A stretch of 49,974 nucleotides of DNA from Verrucomicrobiaceae bacterium (lineage in GTDB: Bacteria > Verrucomicrobiota > Verrucomicrobiia > Chthoniobacterales > Terrimicrobiaceae): the NCBI GenBank assembly GCA_007280915.1, contig QYQL01000103.1, positions 1-49,974 of the forward strand. Direction: 5' to 3'. Both the position numbers and the translations under genes were made by a program. This document shows, in pieces, positions 15,681-24,832 of this stretch. A model generated the notes under the pieces. It did no database searches. It was not told the DNA's origin and saw only the letters and a program-made list of their open reading frames with translations. The first letter of the stretch is position 1, and each line of letters begins with the position of its first letter.

Positions 15681-15741
15681 CCTGGAACTCGGCCGGAAAC
15701 ACGATTTCAGCGGATTTGGTCGAATATCGCATGGTTTTTTA

Positions 15742-15769
15742 TTGAGTCCGGCGGCCAATCGTCTAGTTT
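15742..15769 (+). promoter_or_regulatory. Candidate promoter of fusA
   Basis: TTGAGT (15742-15747) and TAGTTT (15764-15769) are separated by 16 bases. The leader would be about 90 nt and contains a small GC hairpin (CCGCCC/GGGCGG, 15815-15830) with no U-tract. Confidence 0.35.
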
Positions 15770-15864
15770 CCCCCTTCCCGCGAATCCCATCAGGGGGCCA
15801 TGACGGCACCCCTCCCGCCCCTTCGGGCGGATGACGGAACGCAGGGAAAACACACAATCCGACT

Positions 15865-18009
15865 ATGTCCGCAAATCCGAATTCACCCAACCGCGCGTTC
15901 CCGCTCGAGCGCACCCGAAACATTGGTATCGCCGCCCACATCGATGCCGGCAAAACAACTCTCACTGAGCGCATCCTTTTCTACACCGGAATGATCCACA
16001 AGATCGGCGAGGTGCATGAGGGCACGACCGTGACCGACTGGATGGAGCAGGAACGCGAGCGCGGGATAACAATCACCTCTGCTGCAACGACATGCTCATG
16101 GATGCAGCGCCCGGAGGAGGGGATCTACAAGGCCTACGAAGGCATCAAGATGCGCGTGAACATCATCGACACTCCCGGCCACGTGGACTTCACGGCTGAG
16201 GTCGAGCGCTCGCTTCGGGTTCTCGATGGCGCGGTCGCCGTATTCTGCGGCGTCGCAGGCGTCCAACCGCAGTCCGAGACCGTCTGGCGGCAGGCCACGA
16301 AATATGGGGTTCCCCGGATCGCTTTCGTCAACAAGATGGACCGCACAGGGGCCGACTTTGAAGCCGCCGTCCAGAGCATGCGCACGAAGCTCGGCGCAAA
16401 TGCCTGGCCGATCCTCATTCCCCTCGGCCGTGAGGACTACCTCAAGGGCCAGCTCGACATCATCAACCAGAAGGCCGTCATCTATCTCGACAACGACGTG
16501 ATGGGCTCGACCTACGAGGTCCATGAGATCCCGGCCGAGATGAAGGGCATGGCAGAAAAAGCCTATGCCGATCTCATCGCGCAGATGTGCGATCTCGACG
16601 AGGAGGTCGGCATGCTCTTCCTCGAGGAAAAGCCGATTAGCAAGGAAGCCCTCAAGGCGGCGATTCGGCGTCAGACGATCGCGAACAAATTCGTTCCCGT
16701 CGTCGGCGGTTCCGCATTCAAGAACAAGGGTGTCCAGTATCTCGTGGACGCGGTCATTGATTACCTCCCCGGTCCGCTCGACATCGAGCCGGCCAAGGGG
16801 CTGAACCCGGACAACGTGTCGGAGACGATCCTGGCGGTCGCAGACGACAACGCAAACTTCTGCTCGCTCGCCTTCAAGCTCTGGAGCGATCCGTTCGTCG
16901 GCAAGCTGGTTTTCTTCCGCGTGTATTCCGGCAAGCTCTCGAAGGGAGACACCGTTTACAACCCGCGCACGAACAAGCGCGAGCGCATCAGCCGGCTCAT
17001 TCAGATCCAGGCCGACAAACGCGAGGACATCGACACCTGCTACTCGGGCGACATCGCCGCGATCGTGGGCATCAAGAACATCACCACCGGCGACACGCTC
17101 TGCGACGAGGATCACACGATCCTCCTCGAACCGCCTTCCTTCCCCGACCCCGTCATCTCGATGGCGGTCGAGCCGAAGACGAAGGTCGACCAGGAAAAGA
17201 TGGGCATCGCGCTCCAGCGCCTCGCCGAGGAAGATCCGACATTCCGCGTCTTCACGAACGAGGAGACCGGCCAGACGATCATCGCCGGCATGGGAGAGCT
17301 TCACCTCGAAATCATCCGCGACCGCATGCTGCGCGAGTTCAAGGTCGAGGCAAACTCCGGCAAGCCGCAGATCGCCTACAAGGAGACGATTCTCACCCCG
17401 GCCGACGGCGAAGGCAAACTCGTCAAGCAGTCGGGCGGGCGCGGACAATACGGCCACGTCATCTGCAAGGTCACGCCGAACGAACGCGGCAAGGGGATCA
17501 CGATCGAGAACAAGGTCGTCGGCGGAACGATTCCGAAGGAGTTCATCCCGGCTGTCAACAAGGGCTTCAACGAGGCGGTGCTCAACGGCGTCGTCGCCGG
17601 CTACCCGGTCATCGACGTCCATGTGGACATTATCGACGGAAGCTACCACGACGTGGACTCGAACGAAATGGCGTTCAAAATGGCGGCCATCTTCGCGCTC
17701 AAAGACGCGCTCAAGAAGGCGAAGCCGATCCTTCTCGAGCCGATCATGAAGGTCGAGAACATCACGCCGGACGAATATCAGGGCGACATCATGGGCGACC
17801 TGAACCGCCGCCGCGCGCGCATCATGGGCATCGAGACCAAGGGCAACCTGTCGATGATCAACGCCGAGGTTCCTCTGGCCGAAATGTTCGGATACGCGAC
17901 CGCGATCCGCTCGCTCTCGAAAGGCCGCTCCTCCTACTCGATGGAGCCGTCCCACTTCGAGGAAGTCCCGGCGCAGGTCAAGGCCGCGATCCTCGACCAG
18001 AAGAGCTGA
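15865..18009 (+). CDS. fusA: Translation elongation factor G
   Basis: EF-G drives tRNA-mRNA translocation. The 714-residue length and the five-domain layout are standard: G1 AHIDAGKTT (24-32), switch region [21 protein letters not shown] (about residue 100) and NKMD (about 155), followed by domains II-V ending in the [23 protein letters not shown] block. It is monocistronic here, outside a str operon, with an intrinsic terminator 10 bp beyond the stop. It could be one of two EF-G copies in the genome; the window cannot show that. Confidence 0.97.
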   Translation: MSANPNSPNRAFPLERTRNIGIAAHIDAGKTTLTERILFYTGMIHKIGEVHEGTTVTDWMEQERERGITITSAATTCSWMQRPEEGIYKAYEGIKMRVNIIDTPGHVDFTAEVERSLRVLDGAVAVFCGVAGVQPQSETVWRQATKYGVPRIAFVNKMDRTGADFEAAVQSMRTKLGANAWPILIPLGREDYLKGQLDIINQKAVIYLDNDVMGSTYEVHEIPAEMKGMAEKAYADLIAQMCDLDEEVGMLFLEEKPISKEALKAAIRRQTIANKFVPVVGGSAFKNKGVQYLVDAVIDYLPGPLDIEPAKGLNPDNVSETILAVADDNANFCSLAFKLWSDPFVGKLVFFRVYSGKLSKGDTVYNPRTNKRERISRLIQIQADKREDIDTCYSGDIAAIVGIKNITTGDTLCDEDHTILLEPPSFPDPVISMAVEPKTKVDQEKMGIALQRLAEEDPTFRVFTNEETGQTIIAGMGELHLEIIRDRMLREFKVEANSGKPQIAYKETILTPADGEGKLVKQSGGRGQYGHVICKVTPNERGKGITIENKVVGGTIPKEFIPAVNKGFNEAVLNGVVAGYPVIDVHVDIIDGSYHDVDSNEMAFKMAAIFALKDALKKAKPILLEPIMKVENITPDEYQGDIMGDLNRRRARIMGIETKGNLSMINAEVPLAEMFGYATAIRSLSKGRSSYSMEPSHFEEVPAQVKAAILDQKS

Positions 18010-18018
18010 CGATTACAC

Positions 18019-18053
18019 AAAAAGCCGCATGCCTCCGGGCATGCGGCTTTTTT
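18019..18053 (+). terminator. Intrinsic terminator of fusA
   Basis: A perfect 10-bp stem GCCGCATGCC/GGCATGCGGC with loop TCCG, flanked by AAAAA upstream and TTTTTT downstream. It lies right after the fusA stop and is the clearest terminator in the window. The A-run makes it potentially bidirectional. Confidence 0.92.
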
Positions 18054-18086
18054 GTTGGTTTGCGAAGCCAGCACCTCGGTGATTGA

Positions 18087-18875
18087 ATGGCGTTCATGCC
18101 CCTCATTATCACCCGTTTTTCCGAAGGCGTTGGCACGATCACGTTTGAGAATCCGCAGAAGCGGAACTGCCTGAGCGCCGATGCAGTGGCTGAGATGCTG
18201 ACCGCGCTCGACAATTTTGAGAAGCAGGACGCGATTGCGGTCGTGCTCCGTGCGCAGGCCGGGTTGAAGGTCTGGTCGTCCGGACACGATGTGAACGAGT
18301 TGCCCAAGCCGGGCCGCGACCCCCTGCCATATGCCGGGCCGCTCGAATCCCTTCTGCGGCGGATCCAGGAATTTCCCGGGGCCGTGATCGCGATGGTCCA
18401 GGGAAGCGTCTGGGGCGGAGCCTGCGATCTCGCGTTTTCGTGCGACATCCTGATCGGCGACGAGACGGCCAGCTTCGCGATGACCCCGGCCAAGATCGGC
18501 ATCCCCTACAATCCGTCCGGACTCATCCATTTCATCAACCTCCTCGGGCTCAACAAGGCGAAGGAGATGTTCTTTACCGCAGAGCCGATCAACGCGCAGG
18601 ACAGCCTGAACATCGGGATCCTCAACCACCTCGTCCCGGCCGCCGAGATCGAGGCGTTCACCGCCGCGCTCGCCGCGAAGATCCGGAAAAATTCCCCGCT
18701 CGCGATCCGCTCGTTCAAGCGCCAGTTCCGGCTTCTCTCCAGTGGCCTCCCTCTCCCGGCCGAAACATTCGAACTAATCCAGTCAATCCGCCGTCACGTC
18801 TATGACAGCAAGGACTACGCGGAGGGTATCCTCGCTTTCCATGAAAAGCGCCCGCCGGTTTTCCGGGGCGAATAA
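18087..18875 (+). CDS. scpB: Methylmalonyl-CoA decarboxylase (ScpB-like, crotonase superfamily)
   Basis: A 262-residue crotonase-fold enzyme. The substrate-specific motifs follow E. coli ScpB/YgfG rather than enoyl-CoA hydratase: SSGHDVNELP (64-73), GRDPLPY, GSVWGGACD (106-114), TPAKIGIPYN (133-142) and the C-terminal RRHVYDSKDYAEGILAF. ScpB decarboxylates (R)-methylmalonyl-CoA to propionyl-CoA. No methylmalonyl-CoA mutase or CoA transferase is adjacent. ATG 18096 (MPLIITRF) is an alternative start. Confidence 0.85.
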   Translation: MAFMPLIITRFSEGVGTITFENPQKRNCLSADAVAEMLTALDNFEKQDAIAVVLRAQAGLKVWSSGHDVNELPKPGRDPLPYAGPLESLLRRIQEFPGAVIAMVQGSVWGGACDLAFSCDILIGDETASFAMTPAKIGIPYNPSGLIHFINLLGLNKAKEMFFTAEPINAQDSLNIGILNHLVPAAEIEAFTAALAAKIRKNSPLAIRSFKRQFRLLSSGLPLPAETFELIQSIRRHVYDSKDYAEGILAFHEKRPPVFRGE

Positions 18876-18883
18876 TTTTCCCG

Positions 18884-19948
18884 TCAAGCACTGGGATCCG
18901 CCGGCGGCAGTGCGGGTGGAGATTTCTGTTTTCCCAGCCGTGGCAGCAGTCTGCGGAAAATTTTCCGGGTTTCGTTGATCGGTGTCTCCTCGATGAAGTA
19001 GGCGATTGCGGCCTTGCCGATCGCGTAGGTTCCCGCGCCCGCGATGAAGCCGGACACGGCATTCCCCCAGATCGGGATGACTTTGACAATTGCCCGGGCG
19101 CCCTCGCGGAGGACGAGGCCGGCTCCGATATTGAATCCGAGGGCTCCCAGAAATTCGGCCACGAGGCGCGCGCTGAACGGACGTCCGGTCGTGTGGATGA
19201 TCAGGCCGACCATCAGGGTCTGAAGGGTGGTGAGGATGGGCATGTCGGCCAGCGGGATCGGCTGCACCCCGATCACCCCGCAAACCGCGCTGAACGACTT
19301 CAGCAGGGATCCGGCGATGTGCGCCTGGGCGCGCTTGGCATTTGTGGCCCTTGCAAATTCCAACTGCGCGGGCAGCGGCAGCGCGGCGCAGATCGCCTCG
19401 TCACAGGCTGGATCGCTTGCGGTAAGCACCCTCGGAACCCGATGGGACAACCCGTGCTCGGCGGCGAGTCTGGCCTGCAGGCGGAACGCGCTTTCCTGCG
19501 CCAGCCCGATGACCGGAGCCTCCACGCTCAGTGTCCGTGCGATGTCTTTTTTCCAGTCCGCTTCGCTCGATTCCTCGGCACCAAGAAAGATAACAACGTC
19601 CGGGCTGTGGCGGGTGATGCCGGCGGCGATGAATTCCTCCGGGACATTCTGCCGTGCGTCCAGGATCTGGATCTCGCCCCGTCCGGCCGCGAGATAGGAG
19701 CGCCATCCGTTGTCACTGCCGCCGGTTTTAAAGTGGTCCTCGGCCCCGAGCATGGAAAGTACCTGCTGAGGAGTGGGGGCCTCATTCCCGACGAGTAAAA
19801 GCCGCGCCGGACGCTGCTCCAGGAACAATTCGCGGATCGGGGTCAGCTCTCGCAGGATCGGCTTCTGCAGCCCGCCCGGCAGCTTTTCGACGAGCCCGGT
19901 CAGCCGGTTGTAAACCGTCAGGAGGGAATCACGGTTCAAAATGCGCAA
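18884..19948 (-). CDS. DUF697 protein with a degenerate GTPase-like domain
   Basis: A 354-residue protein. The C-terminal half (about 200-335) is hydrophobic, with LQTLMVGLIIHTTG, GLVLREGARAIVKVIPIWGN and AGAGTYAIGKAAIAYFIE, typical of the DUF697 membrane-associated module usually fused to GTPases. The N-terminal half keeps the alternating strand-helix look of a G domain, but the P-loop position reads VGNEAPTP (no GKS/T) and no NKxD is seen, so nucleotide binding is probably lost. Its start overlaps the 3' end of bcp by about 20 bases. Confidence 0.7.
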   Translation of the reverse strand: MRILNRDSLLTVYNRLTGLVEKLPGGLQKPILRELTPIRELFLEQRPARLLLVGNEAPTPQQVLSMLGAEDHFKTGGSDNGWRSYLAAGRGEIQILDARQNVPEEFIAAGITRHSPDVVIFLGAEESSEADWKKDIARTLSVEAPVIGLAQESAFRLQARLAAEHGLSHRVPRVLTASDPACDEAICAALPLPAQLEFARATNAKRAQAHIAGSLLKSFSAVCGVIGVQPIPLADMPILTTLQTLMVGLIIHTTGRPFSARLVAEFLGALGFNIGAGLVLREGARAIVKVIPIWGNAVSGFIAGAGTYAIGKAAIAYFIEETPINETRKIFRRLLPRLGKQKSPPALPPADPSA

Positions 19949-20420
19949 GGTCGTTGAGAACCTTCTCCGTGTGTTCCTCCGGCTTCACTTTCCGGAAGAT
20001 GGATTTGATCGTTCCGTCCGGACGGATCACGAACGTCGAGCGTTCCGTCCCCATGTATTTTTTCCCATACATGCTTTTCTCCACCCAGACGCCGTAATCT
20101 TCGACGAGCGCATGGGATTCATCGCTCAGCAACGGAAACGGGAGGCTGTATTTTTCGATGAATTTTTTGTGGCTTGCCGGGGAATCCACGCTGATCCCGA
20201 ATGCCAACGCGTTCTGTTCCTTCAGATGCGCATAGCGGTCGCGCAGTGCGCAGGCCTGAACCGTGCATCCCGGCGTGTCATCCTTCGGGTAGAAATAGAG
20301 CACAACTGTCCGCCCTCTGAAGTCGGAAAGGTTCACGATTTGTCCATCTCCATAATCCTCGCCAACCGCCAGAGCGGAAAACCCGGGGGCTGGATCTCCG
20401 GGAGTCAGTGCATTTGCCAT
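19929..20420 (-). CDS. bcp: Thioredoxin-dependent thiol peroxidase Bcp
   Basis: A 163-residue peroxiredoxin of the BCP/PrxQ type. The peroxidatic Cys52 lies in PKDDTPGCTVQAC and the resolving Cys57 is five residues later, the atypical two-Cys arrangement. It reduces H2O2 and organic hydroperoxides using thioredoxin. The start is ATG 20420 (MANALTPG); a longer frame starts at 20429. It precedes the DUF697 gene on the same strand with a 20-base overlap. Confidence 0.95.
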   Translation of the reverse strand: MANALTPGDPAPGFSALAVGEDYGDGQIVNLSDFRGRTVVLYFYPKDDTPGCTVQACALRDRYAHLKEQNALAFGISVDSPASHKKFIEKYSLPFPLLSDESHALVEDYGVWVEKSMYGKKYMGTERSTFVIRPDGTIKSIFRKVKPEEHTEKVLNDLAHFEP

Positions 20421-20545
20421 GAGAAACACATTTCACCAACCTTGCCCGCAGCGCAAGTCCGCGCCATCCGTAAACCTCCGCTTCCGTCACTTCGGGGAGA
20501 ATTCCAGCTTGTGCGCAGGCTCCGCCCGTAGTTCCTTTCCATTGC

Positions 20546-21898
20546 ATGAGTTCCCCCGTGTCCGCTTTGCCCGCCGCCCGTTTGAGTCGCCGTCGTTTTC
20601 TGGGGAGCATCATCGCCGCCGGGGTGGCGCCGATGTTTGTTCCCTCCCGGCTATTCGGCGCTTCGGCCCCGGGCAACATTCTGCGGATCGGGTGCATCGG
20701 TTCGGGAAGAATGGGTTTCAACGACATGCGCACCGCGATCGGGCAGGGTGTCGAATGCGGATCGCGCATCGTAGCGGTCAGCGATGTGGACCGGCCCCGC
20801 ATGGCCATTCTCAAACGCGAGGGAGAGAGGCTCGGCCGGGAATTGCACGGGGACGAGACCGCTGAAATCAGCATGCACGAGGATTTTCGCGAACTGCTGG
20901 CCCGGAAGGACATCGACGGCGTGATCATCGCCACGCCCGATTTTGCCCATGCATTCATCGCGATCGAGGCCGCCCGGGCGGGCAAGGGGATCTATCTGGA
21001 GAAACCCCTCACGTTTGCGATCCCTGAGGGACAGGCTTTGGTGAAGGCCGTGCGCGACCATGGCATTGTCCTTCAGACCGGATCGCAGCAGCGCAGTTCG
21101 ATCCATTTTCACCGTGTCTGCTGGCTCGTTCGCAACGGGCGCATCGGCACCATCAAGGAAATCGAGGTGACCAACCCGCTGGATTCCGGTGTCGGAAATG
21201 CCGCTCCCATGCCGATTCCAGAGGGCCTCGACTACATCGCATGGATGGGGCCGACCACCGACGAACCCTATACCGAGGACCGCGTCCATTCTCAGAACGA
21301 CCCCAATCTCTCAAGCCGTCCCGGATGGCTTCAGATCGAGAAATACTGCCGGGGCCAGGTTGCTGGCTGGGGTGCCCACACATATGACATCGCCCAGTGG
21401 GGGCTCGGGACCGATTTCAACTCCGGTCCGGTTGAGATCACGGCCGAGGGGGAATTCCCGGACCGCGGGCTGTTCAATGTCCACACCACCTACTCGGGAA
21501 CCGCCCTCTATGGCAATGGCGTCGTGATGAAATCCAAGAACGGCACCACCGGCACAATCAAGTTCATCGGAACCGACGGATGGCTCAGCGTCAAGCGGGG
21601 GAAGTTCGATGCCAGCGATCCGGAAATTTTGCGGGAGAACCCGGAGGGGGGGATTCAACTCGCGACCTCCAACAACCACATGGGGAATTTTTTGCAGTGC
21701 CTGAGAAGCGGGAAAGATCCCGTTGCTCCAGTGGAGGTCGGTCATCGTTCGAACACAGTGAGCCTGCTTCATTACATCTCGATGAAAACCGGCCGCACGA
21801 TCCACTGGGATCCCGCGACGGAAAAAATCATCGGCGATCCCGGGGCAGACAAACTGGTGGAGTGCGACTGCCGCCCCGGCTTCCCGCTGGGATCCTGA
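20546..21898 (+). CDS. TAT-exported Gfo/Idh/MocA family oxidoreductase
   Basis: A 450-residue oxidoreductase. The N-terminus carries a twin-arginine signal (SRRRFLGS at 14-21, then a hydrophobic stretch ending at about 40). The Rossmann fold follows (IGCIGSGRMG), with the Gfo/Idh/MocA block YLEKPLTF and the C-terminal GAHTYDIAQWGLG histidine motif. Such TAT-exported members are abundant in Verrucomicrobiota and Planctomycetes, probably in sugar metabolism, but the substrate cannot be deduced. It is convergent with ribF (6 bp apart). Confidence 0.9.
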   Translation: MSSPVSALPAARLSRRRFLGSIIAAGVAPMFVPSRLFGASAPGNILRIGCIGSGRMGFNDMRTAIGQGVECGSRIVAVSDVDRPRMAILKREGERLGRELHGDETAEISMHEDFRELLARKDIDGVIIATPDFAHAFIAIEAARAGKGIYLEKPLTFAIPEGQALVKAVRDHGIVLQTGSQQRSSIHFHRVCWLVRNGRIGTIKEIEVTNPLDSGVGNAAPMPIPEGLDYIAWMGPTTDEPYTEDRVHSQNDPNLSSRPGWLQIEKYCRGQVAGWGAHTYDIAQWGLGTDFNSGPVEITAEGEFPDRGLFNVHTTYSGTALYGNGVVMKSKNGTTGTIKFIGTDGWLSVKRGKFDASDPEILRENPEGGIQLATSNNHMGNFLQCLRSGKDPVAPVEVGHRSNTVSLLHYISMKTGRTIHWDPATEKIIGDPGADKLVECDCRPGFPLGS

Positions 21899-21904
21899 AT
21901 TTGC

Positions 21905-22819
21905 TCAGGCTGCGGCGGCCGCGGCGTCCAGAGTGATCTGACGGCGGAGCGCCTCCACGTCGGGAAATTTCTGTTCCGGGCGGAGGAAGCGGAGGAATCC
22001 GACCTCGATGTCCTTTCCGTAGAGGTCGCCTGAGAAGTCGAGCAGGTGAACTTCCAGGAGGCGTTCGCCATCGGATTGGACGGTCGGACGGATGCCGATA
22101 TTTGCAACGCCCGCAAAAAAACTCCCATCGAAACGCACGCGCACGGCGTAGACGCCATCGGGCGGAAATTGTTCGTTGTGGGCGGCGAGATTGGCCGTTG
22201 GGAAACCAAGCTGCCTGCCGAGACCGTCCCCGTGCCGGACGGTTCCAAGGATGGAATACCGGCGTCCGAGGAAGATTTCGGCGGTATCGAGATCCCCGGA
22301 TTCGACAGCCTTGCGGATGAGAGTGCTGCTGACCATTGATCCGCCGATGGAAACCGGATCGACTTCGGTCGTTTCAAATCCAAGTGACGGCCCGAGCGCG
22401 CGGAGGAGGTTTCCGTCGCCGCGCCGTGCGTGTCCAAACTTCCAGCCCTGCCCGACACAGATGCGGCGGAGCGAGCGGGCGGATGCGCTGAGGCGTCTCA
22501 GAAACTCATCGGCCTCGAGGGTGGCGAATTCCTCGTCGAAGCGGATGACGAGCACGTTCCGGATTCCGAACCCGCGTATGAGGGCGATCTTGTGAGGTGT
22601 CGAAGTCAGAAGGCGGGGAGCCCGATCCGGCCGGAGGATTTTGGATGGATGCGGGTCGAATGTGAGGGCGACCGCTGAGCCCTCCATCCGGTGCGCGGCA
22701 TCCAGAGCCGCCTGCAGGACGGCGCGGTGTCCGTGGTGCACGCCGTCAAACACTCCGGCGGCGATGGCGAGCGGTCCGGGGACCGATGCCAGGCCATCCA
22801 TGCTGTCGAGGATGTTCAT
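21905..22819 (-). CDS. ribF: Bifunctional riboflavin kinase / FAD synthetase RibF
   Basis: A 304-residue protein making FMN and then FAD. The N-terminal nucleotidyltransferase domain has GVFDGVHHGH (22-31) and SSTLIRKAV, and the C-terminal kinase domain has GDGLGRQLGFPTANL and the GVANIGIRPT loop. It is the last gene of the nusA operon; its ATG shares one base with the truB stop (TAATG). Confidence 0.96.
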   Translation of the reverse strand: MNILDSMDGLASVPGPLAIAAGVFDGVHHGHRAVLQAALDAAHRMEGSAVALTFDPHPSKILRPDRAPRLLTSTPHKIALIRGFGIRNVLVIRFDEEFATLEADEFLRRLSASARSLRRICVGQGWKFGHARRGDGNLLRALGPSLGFETTEVDPVSIGGSMVSSTLIRKAVESGDLDTAEIFLGRRYSILGTVRHGDGLGRQLGFPTANLAAHNEQFPPDGVYAVRVRFDGSFFAGVANIGIRPTVQSDGERLLEVHLLDFSGDLYGKDIEVGFLRFLRPEQKFPDVEALRRQITLDAAAAAA

Positions 22820-23541
22820 TAGGCCCCCCGGAGGCGGGAAACAGCAGGCAGGCTGAGCACGCGCGCGGCGATGGCATCCAGCGGCCCGGCCTTCAGCTCC
22901 TTGATCGTCACGGAACCCTCCACGTCGAATCGCCCGGACTTCGTCCGGCGCAGAGCTTTCAGGTGCGCGCCACAGCCGAGTGACTGCCCGATTTCGTGGG
23001 CGTAAGTGCGGACATAAAACCCCTTGCTGCAGACCACCCGGAAATCGATTTCCGGCATGCGGACCGCCAGGATTTCATGGGCATAGACGTGGACGAATCG
23101 GGGTTCCCGCTCGACCTCCTTCCCCTGCCGCGCGAGTTTGTAGAGCGGGACGCCGTCCTTCTTGATCGCGCTGACCATCGGCGGAGTCTGGTAGAAATCC
23201 CCGTGAAATTTTGCGAATGCCTCGTCGAACTGGGCGCGGGAAAATTCCGGGACCGGCAGCGTCGCGGTGACTTCGCCGTCGGCGTCCTGGCTGTCTGTGG
23301 TTTTGCCGAGTTCAAGGGTCCCGACGTATTCCTTGTCCTCGCTCATGAGGAGGTCCTGGATCTTTGTGCCGCGGCCGATGGTGATGAGAAGGAGGCCTGT
23401 GGCGAGGGGATCGAGCGTGCCGCAGTGGCCGACTTTTTTCGTATCCAGGGCGCGGCGGGTGATGGCCACGACATCGTGCGATGTCATGCCCGGCTCCTTG
23501 TCCACCAGCAATACTCCGTCAATCCCGCTTTCTGATCTCAT
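22819..23541 (-). CDS. truB: tRNA pseudouridine(55) synthase TruB
   Basis: A 240-residue enzyme that makes pseudouridine 55 in tRNA. The catalytic Asp44 is in HCGTLDPLATG, with LLVDKEPGMTSHD before it and KEYVGTLELGKTTDSQDADG and CSKGFYVRTYAHEIG after it. The C-terminal PUA-like part is short. The start is ATG 23541, overlapping the nrnA 3' end by 23 bases. Confidence 0.96.
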   Translation of the reverse strand: MRSESGIDGVLLVDKEPGMTSHDVVAITRRALDTKKVGHCGTLDPLATGLLLITIGRGTKIQDLLMSEDKEYVGTLELGKTTDSQDADGEVTATLPVPEFSRAQFDEAFAKFHGDFYQTPPMVSAIKKDGVPLYKLARQGKEVEREPRFVHVYAHEILAVRMPEIDFRVVCSKGFYVRTYAHEIGQSLGCGAHLKALRRTKSGRFDVEGSVTIKELKAGPLDAIAARVLSLPAVSRLRGA

Positions 23542-24508
23542 CGCAAACAACTTTCAAAAAATCCTGTTTCACCCGATCGAGCGTTCCGTGCACGCGCGCG
23601 CCGGCCGCCATCGGGTGCCCGCCGCCCTTGAAGATCTGGCAGACTTTGCAGACGTCGATGGCTGGGTCCTTCGAGCGCGCGCTGACGCGGACCTTTCCGT
23701 CGGGAAGTTCCTCGAAGAAGATGGCGGAAAGCACCCCTTCGACCGAGCGGAGGTTGTCGATGATCCCCTCGTTGTCCTCGGGGAGAACCGCGAGCCGGGC
23801 AGCATCTTCCAACGTCAGTGAAAACGTGGCGATCCGGTCTTCGCAGTGGAACTCCGCGCGGTTGAGAGCGAAGCGCAGGAGCTCGAACCGGCGCTTCGGC
23901 TGGCTCTCATACATCGCCCGGGAAAGCGTCGCGACATCGACTCCGGCGGACACAAGAGCGGAGCCTGCGTCAAACGTGCGCGCGTTAGTCCCCTGGTATT
24001 GGAACGATCCGGTGTCGGTGGAAATCGCGGCGAAAAGATTGGTCGCGATGGCAGGGGTGATCCGGACTCCTGCATGACGGAAAAACTCAAAGAGGATCTG
24101 GCCTGTGGCCGGCGCCGAGGGATCGACATGGTTGATTTCGCCGAACAGCTCGTTGCTCACATGGTGGTCCATGTTGATCCAGAGGGCACCCGGAGCAATC
24201 GCATCCACGACCGTGCCCAGCCGTTTTTTGACCGAGGTGTCGAGGATCAGGAAGACGTCGAACTTCTCCGGGGTGGCGGGAGGCGTCGAAACAAGCTCAT
24301 GGCCGGGAAGGTAATGAAATTTTGTTAGCGTGCCGTCCTCGTTCCAGGCGGTGACGTCCTTCCCCTCGCTTTTGAGCCAGAGTGCGGCGGCGATCGTCGA
24401 GCCGAGAGCGTCGGCGTCCGGCCGAAGATGGCTTGCGACGGCGATCCGGTTCGCGCCGCGGAGGGCTGAGGCGATTGAGTCAAACATTTTCGTCAAGTCC
24501 GAGCTCAT
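23519..24508 (-). CDS. nrnA: DHH/DHHA1 phosphoesterase NrnA (nanoRNase / pAp phosphatase)
   Basis: A 329-residue DHH phosphoesterase that degrades very short RNAs and/or 3',5'-pAp. Motifs: SHLRPDADALGS (26-37), ILDTS with Asp90, DHH (114-116), ISTDTGSFQYQGT and the DHHA1 GGGHPMAAG loop near residue 300. It sits between rbfA and truB, as in Firmicutes and many other phyla. Its ATG overlaps the rbfA end by 29 bases. Confidence 0.93.
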   Translation of the reverse strand: MSSDLTKMFDSIASALRGANRIAVASHLRPDADALGSTIAAALWLKSEGKDVTAWNEDGTLTKFHYLPGHELVSTPPATPEKFDVFLILDTSVKKRLGTVVDAIAPGALWINMDHHVSNELFGEINHVDPSAPATGQILFEFFRHAGVRITPAIATNLFAAISTDTGSFQYQGTNARTFDAGSALVSAGVDVATLSRAMYESQPKRRFELLRFALNRAEFHCEDRIATFSLTLEDAARLAVLPEDNEGIIDNLRSVEGVLSAIFFEELPDGKVRVSARSKDPAIDVCKVCQIFKGGGHPMAAGARVHGTLDRVKQDFLKVVCDEIRKRD

Positions 24509-24827
24509 TCATGATGTTGAGGACGCGCGAGCCGCGCTCGATCGCCTCGTCGATTTTGAAATGCAGGTGGGGCATGTATTTGAGCGTCACGCGCTTTGCG
24601 ACCTCGTTCTGCAGGTGGGCGCGGCTGCGTTCGAGTTTCTCCAACACCGCCTGCTGCTGGCCCGGAGTGCCCAGCGCCGACACGAAGACGTGGGCCTGCT
24701 TGAGATCCGGCGTGATGTCGACCGCGCTGATCGTGACGAGGATCGGAGTGAAGTCGAGATCGCGCAGAATGATCACGCCCAACTCGCGCTTGAGGACTTC
24801 GCAGACCCTTTCGAGGCGGTGCTTCAC
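24480..24827 (-). CDS. rbfA: 30S ribosome-binding factor RbfA
   Basis: A 115-residue KH-like protein needed for 16S maturation. It reads VKHRLERVCEVLKRELGVII at the start, then SAVDITPDLKQAHVFVSALG and PHLHFKIDEAIERGSRV, all family features. I place the start at GTG 24827, 5 nt downstream of the infB stop; the frame is open further upstream, but that part lies inside infB and is not RbfA-like. Confidence 0.92.
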   Translation of the reverse strand: MKHRLERVCEVLKRELGVIILRDLDFTPILVTISAVDITPDLKQAHVFVSALGTPGQQQAVLEKLERSRAHLQNEVAKRVTLKYMPHLHFKIDEAIERGSRVLNIMNELGLDENV

Positions 24828-24832
24828 CGGTA

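Noticed and set aside
15815-15830. CCGCCC/GGGCGG hairpin upstream of fusA as a terminator
   Set aside because: No T-run on either strand; it is only a small leader hairpin.
16096-17955. A 619-codon frame antisense to fusA
   Set aside because: Same effect: codon bias of fusA removes stops on the other strand. Its composition (Asp/Arg/His/Val) is unnatural.
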